From Chrysomallon squamiferum (Eukaryota > Mollusca > Gastropoda > Neomphalida > Peltospiridae): a DNA stretch of 64,000 nucleotides. This document shows, piece after piece, positions 1 through 14,675 of the stretch. The DNA is taken from assembly GCA_012295275.1 (NCBI GenBank), contig CM022670.1, forward strand, positions 1,824,501 through 1,888,500, given 5' to 3'. The notes under the pieces are model-generated. The model did no database searches. It saw nothing but the letters and a program-made list of their open reading frames with translations, and was not told the DNA's origin. A program made the position numbers and the translations under genes. The first letter of the stretch is position 1. The number at the start of each line of letters is the position of its first letter.

Positions 1-833
1 ACCCCAGAGAGTACTGCCGGTCACGTCTTCGGCCCCTGGGGTTAAGTCCAAACGGACTGCGCCATTCTAGCACAGACGTGGCAATGCCGGCCACCACGGA
101 GCTGATGAGAATACAAATCCAAACCTGGAGGGAAAACGGGCTGAGAAAAGCCCACATTGAAATAGATCTTCCGTTCGCACCCGTAACAATGGCGAAAGTG
201 TTCTGAAAGTAAGGTTCCGTGAACGATATCGCACTCATGCGTTCTGACGTCACACTGAACGCTCCAGCAGCAAGATCAGCAGCTCCGTTAGTAATGTCTC
301 CGACCATTCCTGTCCACTCGCCGTCCTTGTACGTCCCGTAGTTGGTGTCGTTTACAAAATACAGAACGAAAGTGAAATTTAAGTCTGCGCCTAGTCTGTG
401 CAGGAGGTCAAGAGTCAGTCCTTTACAACAATGAACACGGTATCCTGTCTGGTTGTACCCGTGCGTGGTCAGGAACGTTTCTATCACGAGAGCCGTTGAC
501 TGAGGGTTGTAATTCAAAATCTCGAGACAGGGCAGCTCGGTAAAACATTCGGACGGGTGATCAACGGGACCGTTTATGAAGACAAACGGTTTGGCTGGGC
601 GCGTTACAACACGGTAAGTTTTTTGTACTCTGGCTGAAGGACCGTATATGGATCTTCCTGGCCAGAGAACAGTCTTCAGATTGGAGTCCCCGTCAGCTTT
701 GATGTAGCCAACAGTGCTCCAGACGTTTCCCTCTCGCCTGTCGTACACCAGATTCAGCAGGTGAAATGCTTCGTCGTTTGAAGGTGGAGCGATAACGTCT
801 TTCGTGTCACAGGGACTGCTGAATTTTAGAAGT
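1..833 (-). CDS. NMDA-type glutamate receptor (GluN3-like), exon 3: end of ATD, S1 ligand-binding lobe, M1; gene continues off the left edge
   Basis: Ligand-gated cation channel subunit of the neuronal or sensory plasma membrane. The reverse strand is open throughout and encodes residues 337-614 of the spliced product. The exon opens after the acceptor ...TTTATTGTAG (AG at 834-835) and completes the Lys codon left split by exon 2. Residues 338-415 finish the amino-terminal domain and linker. S1 runs from about 416 to 560 and includes HCCKG (471-475), EWTGMVGD (509-516) and SVTSERM (530-536). In the last of these, Thr532 and Arg535 align with the ligand carboxylate-binding Thr/Arg of iGluRs. 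Trp575-Leu592 is helix M1, followed by EWRSPFGLNPRGRRR (593-607). That segment is closer to vertebrate GluN3 (SPYGLTPRGRNR) than to GluN1 or GluN2. The pore loop, M3, S2 and M4 lie outside the window. Family assignment is firm; the GluN3 subtype is inferred from recalled motifs. Confidence 0.9.
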
Positions 834-1347
834 CTACAATAAAATTTAAATTTAAATTAATAATCTGTATCCTTGATTTTACAATAAAATAAAATTAAAA
901 TTAATAATCTGTATCCTTGATTCTACAGTAAAAATAAATTAAAATTAATAATCTGTATCCTTGATTCTACAATAAAAACAAATTAAAATTAATAATTTCT
1001 GTTCTTCATTTAATAATGAAGTTGAAACTTTAATTAATAATCTATATTTTTGAATCTACAATAAATATTAAATTTAAATTAATAACTGAATTTCCTGATT
1101 CGACAATAAATAAGAAGTTTGAATTAATAATTGTTGAGTGTGCCTTTCATATAATAAATAAACTGAATGGCATGGAGATTGTTATTTTTTGAGGAAGTCC
1201 TTGGTACAGTTATGACTTTATTAAGTGCTAGTAACTTTTCTTCCTTCCAACAAAACTGACGAAGAAGAATTTCTTGAAGAAGAAATTCTTTTAAATTATA
1301 GTTTTAAATACATTCCTTATATTTCACAGATTTGAATCTTTTCTATC

Positions 1348-1397
<50 letters not shown>

Positions 1398-2402
1398 TAA
1401 CAACAACAACAACAACTCTAACAACTGCAACAACAATAACAACATCATCAACAACGACGACAATATCGGTCATGATGATGACAGTAAAAATGATTTAAAT
1501 TACATGCATAATTAATGTGGAAGACACGAAATAAAGATCACTCCAGATGAAAGGCTAACTTTCTTAAAGTAACAGAAAAAGAAACCAAGGCAAAACAGTA
1601 TTATTTCATTGTGTACTACTAATATTCTCTAGAGAAACCAGCGAGATTAAACAGTAATTAAATAAAACAATCATATGGGTTATGTAATATAATGGCCATT
1701 TGTGTGTGAAATATAAAGACAGGGAAAGAAAATCTAATAATACAAAATCAAACGATTAAATAATGATGAAGCAAAGTGAAATGTCCAAAGGAATACATTG
1801 TTTTAAATTCTTTGTTACAAAGCTTTGTGTTAGCAACTGAATGGATTTAAAGGAATAAAGAATTGACCTGGTGGATTCTTCTTTCTGTATTGTAATACAT
1901 AGCATTAATAACAAATGTTTACCATGGCTGAAAGCTTACTTGGAATCTATATACAGAAACGTATTCATCAGTACAGAATAGTGATATATATAGTATAGTA
2001 ATAGTAGAATAAATGTGTATGGTTTAGGATTTTGAATATTCTCTGTCTTATGTAGGTTTGATTAGACTCTGCACACAGACAATATTCGGGAACGCATTGG
2101 CGCAGGAGGACAAAGTCCAATCACGACCTCACAAAACCCGTCAGATGCCGCTGACGAGACTCGAACGTATGGCAGCCATTCACCCGCACTCCGAAGGCGG
2201 ACGATGTTACCGTTCAGATTTATATATTTGTGTATATATGTATGTATACATCTATATGTAAATATGTACGAATATATGTCTCTGTGTTTATGTTTGCATG
2301 TATCCAGTTATTTTGAACCTACATTGTTAAACTAATATATTTTACGAACATCCCAGACACATCTCACAATTAATTCATACACATCATCAACTAGATACGT
2401 AC
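834..2402 (-). other. Intron 2 of the NMDA receptor gene
   Basis: The donor GTACGT reads leftward from 2402 and the acceptor TTATTGTAG ends at 834. The intron holds a 44-bp tandem repeat directly beside the acceptor (about 845-1135), an (AAT)n/(AAC)n run (1348-1420) and otherwise AT-rich sequence. The open frame at 2058-2261 on the plus strand ends in TATG-type simple sequence and has no protein-like features. Confidence 0.8.
845..1135. repeat. About 44-bp degenerate tandem repeat, about 7 units
   Basis: Each unit begins AATAATCTGTATCCTTGATT and is followed by CTACAATAAAA plus a TTAAATT tail. Units 1-3 are nearly identical; later units are more diverged. On the gene strand the unit contains TTTTATTGTAG, the same string that forms the true acceptor of the adjoining receptor exon. 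Confidence 0.85.
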
Positions 2403-3025
2403 TTAACAAAATGATCTTGAAAATAAACATCACAAGGAACTGGTAAACAACCATCAGTGGACGAAGATTTCAGACAAGGAAGGCTTTGAGACGATGACAA
2501 TTGCTGAGTGGACCTGAGTTGGCAAAGGCACGCTTTGGCGATCGAATGAACAACTTTATTGAAAATGCCGGCCATACCAGTCATGCTGAAGCTCTCGACA
2601 GCCAACAAACCTTGCGGAAGTTTTTGAATTACATTAGCAGACTTCTCCAGAGCAATCTCGGCCAAGAACCAGGCATAGCCGGTCCCGAAGAACCTCATGT
2701 TCAAGGCCACTTTGACAATGGACAGCATCATGTCAGGATGGCAGTACAGAACAAGTATCTTCCATCCGCTGATAGACAGCTCGGTGAGGAAGTATTCCAC
2801 GTCAGCTGCCGACAGTTTGTGTTTCAGAATGATTGTCTTGAACCGCCCCATTTCGCTGTTGTTTCCCAGTGTCTCAAAACCTTCCAGGAATCCGCTGTTC
2901 AGTTTGCTGCTCTCAATCAGCACGGCTGTGTGTGGCATGTTAAACTTGCCGACGATGTGAGCAAGAGCGGCACCTTCTGCATGCGGTGACGGGTTCAAGG
3001 AGATGTAGCTCTTTGGATACATTGC
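2403..3025 (-). CDS. NMDA-type glutamate receptor (GluN3-like), exon 2: amino-terminal (LIVBP-like) domain
   Basis: Encodes residues 130-336 plus two bases of codon 337. The acceptor is TTTTACTTTCAG, with the exon starting at 3025 (GCA ATG TAT CCA). The donor TTAA|GTACGT leaves phase 2, which matches exon 3. Sequence such as KSYISLNPSPHAEG, AALAHIVGKFNMPHTAVLIE, GWKILVLYCHPDMM and GYAWFLAEIAL follows the alternating beta/alpha pattern of the ANF-receptor/LIVBP fold. In this fold iGluR amino-terminal domains show the LSPS-like start, a conserved bilobed core and a GYxW segment. The ATG at the 5' end is an internal methionine, not the start, because phase and homology continue from exon 1. The plus-strand open frames over this interval are shadows. 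Confidence 0.85.
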
Positions 3026-3264
3026 CTGAAAGTAAAAACGTAGAAAAATGATTTACTTTGCGTTATTTTTTAAATAATAAATGTTCGTCAAAATCCAAAT
3101 GGTTATACTTGTAAAACGGTGATAAAGAAAGAAATGGGTGTTAGCAAATAATGATGATAATAATGAATAATGGTTATAATTACTGCTACTGCTACTAATA
3201 ACATTAATAATGCAAGTAATTAAATAACAGTATTAATATTAACAATAATAACAAATTAACAGGT

Positions 3265-3400
3265 TTTACAGAGCTCGACCTTGGTTTAAACTCGTGTATT
3301 TTATATTATTTTATATCACACGTTTTATTTCTTGTGAGACAAATAGATCAGTGACTGGAATATGTGGAAAATATTTAGAGAACATTCAAGTAAAATCTGA
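3265..3400 (+). repeat. Dispersed repeat, copy 1 (inverted partner at 39885-40035)
   Basis: Contains blocks such as CACACGTTTTATTTCTTGTG, AGACAAAT.GATCAGTGA and TTTAGAGAACATTCAAGT. All recur as reverse complement, in the same order, at 39885-40035. Flanking sequences differ, so this is an interspersed element and not a segmental duplication. No ORF is visible. The family is unknown to me. Confidence 0.65.
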
Positions 3401-4528
3401 CTAAATACTAACAAATAAACAAACAAACAAACAAACAAACAAACAAATAAATAAATAATGGAAAATAATAAACATAAAAAAGTGGAAAAAAAATAAAATA
3501 AAGGAAAGTGAATATTTACGCCCTTGATTTTAGTTTTCTATATTTGTCTAAACATTACGTGTCGTTGAAATGAGCAAAGACGTGAAGCTGCTGCAGACAG
3601 TTTAAATCTTAACTGCAATTTGCTGGCCAGTTATCGATTTTGTTTTTTAAACATTTTTTTTTTAGAATTAAGAATAGAAAATCGTGGTGAAAAATGACGG
3701 ACACATGATTTCCACGATAATTAATTAATTAATTATTCCTTTTTTTTTTATCTCTTTTTTTCCTGCTTATCCTAATTCATTTTAATATTTATTTATTTAC
3801 TTATATTTTTGGACAAGTTTCACAACATCTGGCTATTCTGTTAAGAAACTGTACTCCATAATTAAGTAAAATTATATCTAAACTCTTCTGCTTTTCTACC
3901 AAATGTGATAGAGTATTTCATCGACCGTTAAGCAACCAGGAAGAAAAACGTAACAGTTAATCAAAGACAGATGAAAAATATTAAATATCAAAGCTCGGAT
4001 GTGCCAAAATGATTTCTAATAGCAGCAGATGACAAAACAATTCCGGTTTCCAGAAGAAAATAATACGAAGTATGATTGGTTCGCCGTGGGCTTTATAAGT
4101 GATATGCGATAACAGATTATTGAATGCTACACGTGCTCCGCAGTAAATTCAAGATTACTTCTGATTGGGTTCTTAGAAATGAAAAAGCGGAAGTAAGGTA
4201 TAGTATATTTCCAACGGAGCTAAAATTACTTTTAATAAATATATTTCTGGTGACCATGAATTTATTCTGATATCTGTCACATTTCTAAAAGTCAGTAATA
4301 ATCTTTAATGATGAAAAAAAATTATAGATTAGTTAAAGTAACGTGTAAAAATATCAGTAACGGACCCCCCCCCCAAAACAAAACCCATCAGTTTTGTGTT
4401 ATCTGTCTATTTCTCTAACTCTCTGTTTATGTGTGTGTGTATGAGTGTATGCGTGTATCTGTATGTGTGTGTAAATATACATACATATATATATACATAC
4501 ATATACATATATAAATACATATATACAT

Positions 4529-4560
<32 letters not shown>

Positions 4561-4691
4561 CAGACAGACAGACAGACAGACATAGATACATAAATACATA
4601 TATACAGGGTCATTATAAAGTCCTTGGGCAATTTAAAACATTTTAAATTTCTGATCCATACATGAAGCACAAAATTTAAAAACTGCACAAT

Positions 4692-4815
<124 letters not shown>

Positions 4816-5621
4816 CCTATTTGTCTCAACTTTATTTTCGTATGTATTTATTTATCTGTTTCTGCCTTTCTGTTTAGAAACGTTATTTTTTATGCTAATG
4901 GTTCACACCAGTGTTTCTTGTTTGTTTGTTTTGTTTCTAAAGCCATTAGAAAAATATTAATTCGCTAGTTTTACCATCACAGCATCACTAAAGCGGTTTG
5001 TCATACATACACAACAATGATATATTAATTAATGATCACAACAATGATATATTAATTAATGATCATTACAATTTTTCCACACCATTTAATACTGATTTTC
5101 TTTCACATCAGAATCACTGGACATTATATATCTGTCTCGATGTTTATACGCATGAGCTACTTTTGATAACAGCTATATTTCTTTGACAGAATTACCCTTT
5201 GCGGTTCTTTGCATTAAACACTAACACTAATCATTATTGTGATAGACAGATACACAACTTTGTAGTTCATTGGTGATAGTAAAACTCTGGGTGATAAACA
5301 CGTATTTAATTAAATAAATAAATACAAAACAAATAAAATAAAAAATAAATAAATACTGTTGTAGAAAAATAAAAGAAATGGGTGATGGATGAATAAAAAG
5401 AAAAATAGGTTTTCTCATACACTGACGCATAAATTAATAAACATAGGAAAAGACAGATAGATAGAGAAAACGAAAGAATAAGAAACGGAAAGTCTGAATG
5501 ATAAAAACTGGAGAAAACAGAAACAGAGCTAGAGGGAGAGAGAGAAAAAGAAAAAAAAGGAAAAAGATATATAGAGATAGAAAGAGAGAGAGATAGATAT
5601 AATATTATTCTGTAATTATTC

Positions 5622-5622
<1 letters not shown>

Positions 5623-5706
<84 letters not shown>
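5623..5706. repeat. (GA)n microsatellite
   Basis: An uninterrupted GA array, 0.8 kb from the CT array at 4694 and of opposite purine strand. The pair is therefore an inverted pair of polypurine tracts. Confidence 0.98.
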
Positions 5707-5708
<2 letters not shown>

Positions 5709-6006
5709 TATGTAACAGCTAGACAGATAAATATGATTCTTTAATTATTTATTAAATACGTAACACAATATCATCGACAGTTTTTCAGATCCGGCTTGTG
5801 ACAAACGCCGACACACATCCGGTTCTCATACAAAGTGTGAGTAACACGTGTCAACATTATTACAACAAACATACACGTGCCACGTTTTTACAGTCGCAAT
5901 CTGTAATGTACACATCAACAAAAATACACGTAACAACAATCACAGGTACATACACACCAAAAATACATTAAAAACTTTGTATCACTAAAACAGAAGTTAC
6001 GTTAAA

Positions 6007-6070
<64 letters not shown>

Positions 6071-7329
6071 TCATAAAATCGTTAGCATCATCAATAGCAT
6101 CAGCAACATTAATGTCATCATCATCATTTCTCTAAGGAAATCTTTCGTGTCTATTTTCATTTACCGCACAGGATAAAATGGTTAGAGGTGTATCATCGTC
6201 GTTTGATTTAAAAACACTAAATAATTACATAAAAAGTTTTTTGTCATTAAAATAATTAAATGTATTGACGATTAAGTTAAAGATTAAAAGCATTAATATA
6301 TATCGGTCTATTAGTCTGTGGTCTGTCTGGATGTCCACCTGTCTGTCTGTCTGTATGTCTATATATCTGTCTCTCTGTTTGTGCTTGTCTCTGTCTGAAT
6401 CTTTGTTTTTGTTCTGCCTGTCATTAAATATATATTAAACATTTTGCGCCAGTTACTGTCACGTAATATTAATCTTAATTCTTATTCCCATTGTATACAT
6501 TCTGTACGCTTTTCCTGGCTAGAAATTAGGTTTATTTCATCAGTCGCAGTTTAATTAAAAACTGCAAACATTATAAATATTCAGCACATATTGGCAATAA
6601 ATATAAAAAGCTTAATGATAGTCTCTATAATCTTTGACCACTGAATATGAATAGTGTTGAACTCACATTTAATCAAAATGGCTACCTTGTATTTCAGAAC
6701 TCGTTTGTTCTGGTTACATTACCGTAATTTTTAGATGACGCTGATATTATCATGTTGCATAGACTGTCATTATTATATTGCAGAAGGGATGTATTAAATC
6801 AACATATGGCGTATTTTTTGTTGGCTTGTATCTATGAGTGAATCTTTTTGAATTAATATTTTTATTACAGTCACTGTATATTGTTGCATTTGTTGCAGTT
6901 GTTGCCGTTGCTACAGTAGAAATGTTCAGCTGAACCTTTTTGGAATATTATAATTATATAATAGTTTTATTTTATAAAATAATCTATAGCAAGCCACAAT
7001 TTAAAAAAATTAAATTTATGAAGCATTTGCTTTATCCTTTCTTTCGAACACCTGTATATCTCAATAACAAATGTTTATCTCAATAACAAATGTTTTGGTA
7101 CTGTCAAACGTAGGCTACAAATACGTGAAATACAATTTTATTTCGAAACAAGTTAAAACAATAGTCTTGTTTTGGTTGTATATATAGCTGTGTGTGTTTT
7201 TGTGTGTGTGTATTTATGTGAGTACACATACACACATATCTCTGTATGTGTAAATATGTATGTATGTATTATCACTTAATTAATTATTTTATAATTTATT
7301 CATTAAATCACAACCAGAGAAACGTTAAC

Positions 7330-7420
7330 GTAGTTTATGACAAATAACCGAACCGTTCCCGGGAATCGAACCAGTGAAGTGTTGCTTACAAGAAAAACGC
7401 TATAACTTACAGTTCAGACG
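7330..7420 (-). repeat. Possible tRNA-derived SINE fragment
   Basis: On the minus strand the sequence reads GGTTCGATTCCCGGGAACGG, an excellent pol III B-box/T-arm motif, preceded by about 50 bases with tRNA-like spacing. There is no intact acceptor stem or clear cloverleaf, so this is more likely a SINE head or a degraded tRNA pseudogene than a functional tRNA. Confidence 0.35.
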
Positions 7421-10400
7421 AAGTTGAAAAATAATCCGGACTAAATTAAGAATGAAAATATCAGACTAATAAATCATGTCAAAATTTGGATTTTATTTTG
7501 CGGCTAATTTTTATTTAATTTTTCATATTTTCGACTATCGGATTTTAGTTAATAAAGAAAAAAAAAGTAGGTTTTTAGAATTTTTTTTTTTTTTTTTTTT
7601 TTTTTGTCTTCAGCCGCCAGTGAGAACGAATTTAACTTAATCTTAGTTTATTTATGGATCGCTTCTGCTTCCCGTAAACCAGCGTCGACTGAAACAGGAT
7701 TCTTGAAGTGGCTCAATAAATCTCTTTCCCTTTATTCACTAATTTCTTTATGTTTCGACTTGTAATTTACAAAATCAATGCAGTCTTGTTCAGCGTTAGA
7801 TAAACTACTGCAGAGTCGTTTAGGTTTAAAATTACCAGTGCTCTTTACGAATGAGCTGCTTCTGTCGTGTAAATATTAACTAGGAAACGCTGTAATGTAG
7901 CAGGTTATGTCTTCGTTGATATCTGCTGTTCTGTATGAGGGTTAATATTTTAGATTATTTAATTTTGAAATATGTGCAATAAAATATATGAAGTAAAACA
8001 GATGATTTACTTTTTTTTTAGGTATTCAAATAGCTGGATTATCAAGTTTATTTCGAAAAGATAAAAACAATAGAGTAATTGATTTTCATGACTGGAAATT
8101 ATATTTATTAAAATGTATAAATGTATGTGTGTGTGAGTACATATATGTATGAATGTATGTATGTATGTGTGTATATATGAATATATGTATGTATCTATGT
8201 ATGTGTGTATGTACGTGTGTATATGTGTGTATATGTATGTATGTATATATGTATGTATGTGTATGTGTGTATTTGTGTATATGTGTATGTGTATATGTGT
8301 GTATATATCAGTGTAACACTGATCATTCGTTTAAATAGGTAGATAATTATTTAGATTTCCAACTTTATTTAAAAATATACTTAATTAACATACAAAACAT
8401 ACAAATAATTTATATAACGTGGAAATGATGTTTAATGAAATAAATAATGCTTGTAACTGTTCTAGACCATTTAATGTTTCATATTTATTTCCGTTATGGA
8501 CTGAGATTATAACCAATATTAACATCAGTCAACCAATCAGTTTCCATCTTGCATATAACTGTTGAAGTCAGAATATGTTTACCTTGGCAACACAGCAGGA
8601 AATCTGGATTGTCTTTCATAGACAATACTGATTTATCTGAGAAAAAAAGAGTAACGCGAGTCGTAAACCACTACAATTAGATCTTCAGAGGAATCGTAAC
8701 AGAAAGCTGGATCCCAGAACCTGTCAGAGTTAACGCGAAAAGCTTAAACCACTGTGTTACACAGAATGATGCAGTAAACGTAATCCTTAGAACTCTTTAT
8801 GTATAAATCAGTCCATTCCGAACAAGTTGTGTCTGACAACATAATACAATAACAACCGAGACTTTCAGATTACGCGACAGTGAGGAAGGTTATCAAGAAA
8901 AGCACCACTGGCTGCTGAACGATAACATTATAGTCGCTGTCACTTTGGAGACGTAATTATTATTAGAGAAGCAAAAATATTCGTTCTGTTATAACATCGA
9001 TGATTTACTTTTTGTGTGTACCACAGGCCCTTGATAAGATTTTCTAATTTAGAAAATGTTGCTCTGTGAAACATTTCTCTGACAACGGCCCCTGACTGAA
9101 AATGAATACTTACATAGGGTACAATGAAAAGCATAGCGTAAAGACGTTTGGTATATTTTATTTGTTACTTGATAGCTAATCATTTATGATAACAAAATCT
9201 GAAAAAATAAGTAATGGAGTTTCCAGATGTCATTTCATACAGAGAAATATGAAAAACTACAATGATAAGTTTACTTTTAAATAATTTACTCGATCTGTCA
9301 GGTTTCCATAATTTCTTTGGGTTTTGTTATTTAAAATTGCACTACGAATTTCATTTTACAGCTTTTACATTATCATCTTTAATAAAATTAGGGTCTATAA
9401 AAATAATGAAATACGAAAGAATATATATATATATATATATATATTTTGGACAGACAAATATATATGATGACGCTAACATACAACATTTACAAAACTGCTA
9501 AATATCCATTTATCTCTTCACGGACAGATAATTATTTTCAAAGATATATTTACAAACAGATCGTTGTCTGAGGAGTTTTAAAGAACATCGATAGAAACAT
9601 TTAATACCATTTTCTTTTTTTTTTTTTTTTATCGTAATAAAGAGAAAAACACAAGTTACTGATCGTCAAGTCATTAACAATTCATTTACTGCGCCTAACT
9701 TCCAATTTGAATGACAAAACATCGAGTCGATAACAATCCCTTTGTAACGAGTAATTTCCAATAAGAAGGGCAGCAGCGTCATCCGATCGCATGATGCAGT
9801 AATCAACGTCTTTGCTTTGGTTGAGGATAGACTTTCTGGACCAATGAAAAATAATTGTACTGACCCTTCAAAATTAGGTAGTTGGGTTTACGTATTTCAT
9901 AAAATGTCAATGATCGCCTGAGAGCAAAAATTATTCAGTAGTAAAAATTATTAGGTCACCTTTTTGTGACTGTTCAAGGATAGTAATACATAGAGTGTCT
10001 TCTATTTTCAGAAATGTGTCACGTAATATATATTTAAACCCCCGCGAGAGAAGAAGACAAATAAGAAGAAGAAGAAGAAGAAGAAAAAAAGTATCCGTTA
10101 AGAAATCTTCCGAAGAAAAGACGTTTTGTCCGGGAGCTATGCACGTATTGTTACGTGCGCCAAAAGAGCTCGAATCACTGAATCCAGAGACGTTTTGCTC
10201 GCACTGGTGCAGATCAGTTAATCGCATTTTCTGGCTTGTTGATTCTATCTGTCATCGTTGATCACTTTACGTCAAACAGCCTGTTTCCAGTAACTAGTGG
10301 CTAATATGATTTCACCAGGCTACGCTGATTTTTCCTGCTTACATTGGAATTCAATGCAGAGGACAACGAACCAAAGGATGAGCATTACTTTACTGCTGCT

Positions 10401-12213
10401 GCTGCTATTACAGCTACTACTATGACTAATACAATGACCATCACACGACGACAACCACTACTATTACTACTCACAACGACTATCACCACGACCATCACAA
10501 CGACGATCACCACCATATATGCTACTACTACCGTTACTACAGCCATCACTAAGGCACCACTATCACCACTATTATTACACCGTCATTACTATTACTGCTA
10601 GAAAAACGATTAACTGTTACGATTATAAAGACTATGAAGATGGTGGAGTTGACTGGATAAGTAAGATTGAATTTATGGAAATGATATAATAATGAAGTTA
10701 ACGTATTAATTAAGAATGTGTACGTTTCAAAACTTATTTGAGTTAGCAGGAACTCTTTGGACGTTATTTTCAGTTAAAAAAACTGGAATACATAGAAAAC
10801 AAACAGGTCCGCATTCTTAAGCATGCACAACAGAAATGTACAGACATAGACACTCTTGCTCAGAAACACATCGACAATTCCTTACGAAAACTCGACAAAA
10901 AAATAATATAATAAATAATAATATAATAATAATAACAATATAATAAAATAAGATAATAAATAAACAAAGAAGACAACAAAAAAAAAAGAAGAAAAAAAAG
11001 AAGAAAAGAAAGGTCTATGGAACTTGCGAAGCTAATTACCGTATATATATCGATAAACTACAAGGAAAACTATATAACGTGGTTAAACACGACGCATCTG
11101 ATGGAAGGCTTCTTTCTAATTGTTAAAACGTGTAATAACAACTGGTAACAGACGTTTTACCGGGAACCAACATCATTAGAAATGAGTTTAATTAATGTGT
11201 GTAGTTGTAGGTATTCAGCCTCCATATTTGTATTATATGCTGTTTTCAGTTATATTTTATTTTATTATTGATGATATATAAAAGTTTAGTTACATTTAAC
11301 TGTTACTATTTGTGATATGCAATATTTAAGTTATATTTTACTGTTACTGTTGGTTAATATATAATACTTTAGTGCTTTTTTAAAGTTATATTTTACTGTT
11401 ATTAATGATGTTATATGAAATATTATTTTGTGTTCCATTCTGTCTTTGCTTTAGGTTTATATGAACTATGATTCTGAATTAAATTTTACGATAGCAATGG
11501 TTTTAATTAACTGTAATTTTGAAATATATTTAATCGGTGCTACTGGTATTAATTTAACAAGTACGTTTATATATATTTCACCGTTACTTTCTTAATTTAT
11601 AAACTGCTGTTCTTATATGAACTATTACCTGAATTATATTTTACACTTACTGTTATTTAAACTGTTATTCTAAGTTATATTTTACCTTTGTTGTTGTTGT
11701 TATATTTTATTTTGCGTTATACTTTATCGTTGCTACTGATGTTTTACTGTTACTATTAATATTACATGTTATCCTGGGATTTGATTTTACCGTTCGTATA
11801 AGCGTTACATGAATGTTTTTTTTGAAAATTACATTTTAACATTACTCACAGTGCTATATAAATTTTTATATTTTGTCGTATCCAATGGTTTTAAATGAAT
11901 TATTACTGAAAATTAAATTATATCCTTACTAATGGCGTTACAGGAATTATTATTTTAAAATACATTTTTTCCTTACTAGTGGCTTAGTATTAATTATTAT
12001 TATAAATTATATTTTATCAGTACCAATGGTTTTACATGAATTATTATCGAGAACATCATTTTACCTGTCTAAAGGATTTACATGAATTATTACTGACAAT
12101 TACACTTTACTGTTACTAATAGTATTAAATGAACAGTTATTTCTAATTATGTCTTACCATTCAAAATGGTTTGGAGACTGCTATTTTACTGGTTATGTTA
12201 GGTTACTTTGATA

Positions 12214-12247
<34 letters not shown>

Positions 12248-14540
12248 GTCGGAGCTAGAGACAAATAGAAGATAGACAGACAGACTGAGAGATATATAGA
12301 CAGACGGACTGAGAGATATATAGACAGACAGAGAGAGAGAGAGACAGACAGAGAGAGAGAGAGAGAAAAGATTTTCATTGTTTTACTGTTTGTTACGTAT
12401 TGTTTGTTATTTAGACGCCAGTTGTCATGCAATTTAATTCTACCAGAGTATAAATAAAATAATAAGATTACAAACACAGCGAAACAATGATATTATATAT
12501 TAAATTATGTATTAAATTATTAGATTATTGAATTCTTATAGGAACCAGAAACATCATTTTGTGATTCGCGCGTTTACATTCTAAAACACGTAATTTTATA
12601 TTAATTTCATTTTTATTTTCACTGCCCACTTACATACTCTTCAAGAAGTATATACAGATGTTATACAAGCTTAGTAAATCGATGAACTGAAACCGATTTC
12701 AAAGTCAGTTTATGTTAATGTCGCTGTTTACCTCAGTACCAAGTTACAGTGTTATCAGGTAACATAAACGTGAATATCTAAGCACTGGAAACATTTGGTT
12801 TAAGCATGCCTGCCAGGACTGTGTTAAAAACAGTTTGAACTATAATAATTATAACAATAACATTCTGATCAGAAATTTTTCATTTTCCCTTTAGTTTTGA
12901 AATTATGTAAATATCATAAAGATGACAATAATACTAATCTTTGTAAAATTTTGGGTACTAGTATTACGATTAAATTGCTGTATTTGACACGATTATCCAA
13001 TAATTTCATAGTTGACAGAGTTGGTGTGGAACAAGATTTTCATACTGAAAATCCGTGTCCAAATCCGTTTTGTAAAAGTTGAATATTATGTAAAATGTAG
13101 TTTAAAACAAAATCAAACTTTTTTTTTTTAATACACTGTACTGATACATTTATTATGTTCTCACGCTAAGGACCCGTGTTCAAATACTCTTAGTGAAGAA
13201 CTGTCACATCTGATTTTAAAATGATTCAGTAAATACACTGTGTTGGTACAACGCCACTTTCTCATACTATTGAAGCGAACTGGAATACGCAGTCTGAAGA
13301 CTTAATAAATATGTTAGAAATAAACTGAATACTTTAGTTCCGAATTCAAAGACCTCTTGTGAAGAATTAATGACTATAATGCTAGAAATAAATTAAAATA
13401 ACTTTAATAAATAATTTTAGTTCCCTTTAATGCACTGATGTTAAAGAAAGCCTGTTGATGTGTCGTTGACCAAATTTTATTCTTTTCCTTCATTCTGAAA
13501 ACATGATTGATGACAGCTACGACTTTATTATTAGGCAATGAATCTTGCACAACGGTTTATCATCAACTGACAGAATTCTGATCAATAAACATTCTTAACA
13601 CTGGGACTTTATTTCTTGAATCTGATAACATGGCTTTATTGGAATCCAAGAATACACCCTGCAGTATTCATTATACGGCCTAGGCATTTAGAACTCAAAA
13701 TTGCACAAACATTATAGAGAGTGTAGATTCTAGATAAGCGAGGTTCATTCAGTAGAAATCGATTTAGAGTAAATACAGGGAATTTTAAATATAAATTTGA
13801 TAACGTAACCCTGTCAGTTATGTCAGCGATTCAAGCCACATCTTCGGCAATAATAAAAGACATCAGTTAAAAAAATTTTTTATTTAAGCTTCATTTTATT
13901 TCGTTCTGTAATGAGCACAGCATAACCAGTATACAGTATATATTGATCTCTGTGTGTAAAGACCATTATTATTACAATATCATATACTCGTAACAAACTG
14001 TCCGGTATATATTTGTTTCTTGTGGAATGTACAGTAAGATTACCATAGATATATGTATATGATTATTACACAGATGCACTCATTATTACAGTACTGTCCT
14101 GCAATATCCCCAATATGTCTGTCTTTTATGCTGTTCACTTTTCTATCAGTATAAAACATTACTGTATAATAACAGAGATCCACTCAATTTTATGTCTAAA
14201 CATAACGTTTGCTTGTCTCTATTTAGATGTTTGGTATGCACTATCCTGTCCACTCTTTGTTGCCATTCAGCATGACAGAATAAGTGAGACATATATATAT
14301 ATAATACTGATGTAATACTATAAATACATTACTCTTATTATTACTTATTTTAAGCAGCGTTTGTGAATGTGTCCCTCTTTTACCGTTTTAATGTTCTGTT
14401 TATATGAATATGTTTTTATTATCATTAGATCTTCTTCTTTTTTTTCTCACAAAACCGCCAGGGTAATCGTATTCCTATTTATAAATTATGTACCAATGGA
14501 TGTAGGTATTTATGTATATAACAAATGCGGAAAGTAGAAG

Positions 14541-14675
<135 letters not shown>

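Noticed and set aside
2501-2989. 162-codon plus-strand open frame
   Set aside because: Antisense shadow of NMDA-receptor exon 2; the minus strand has the family motifs and splice phases.
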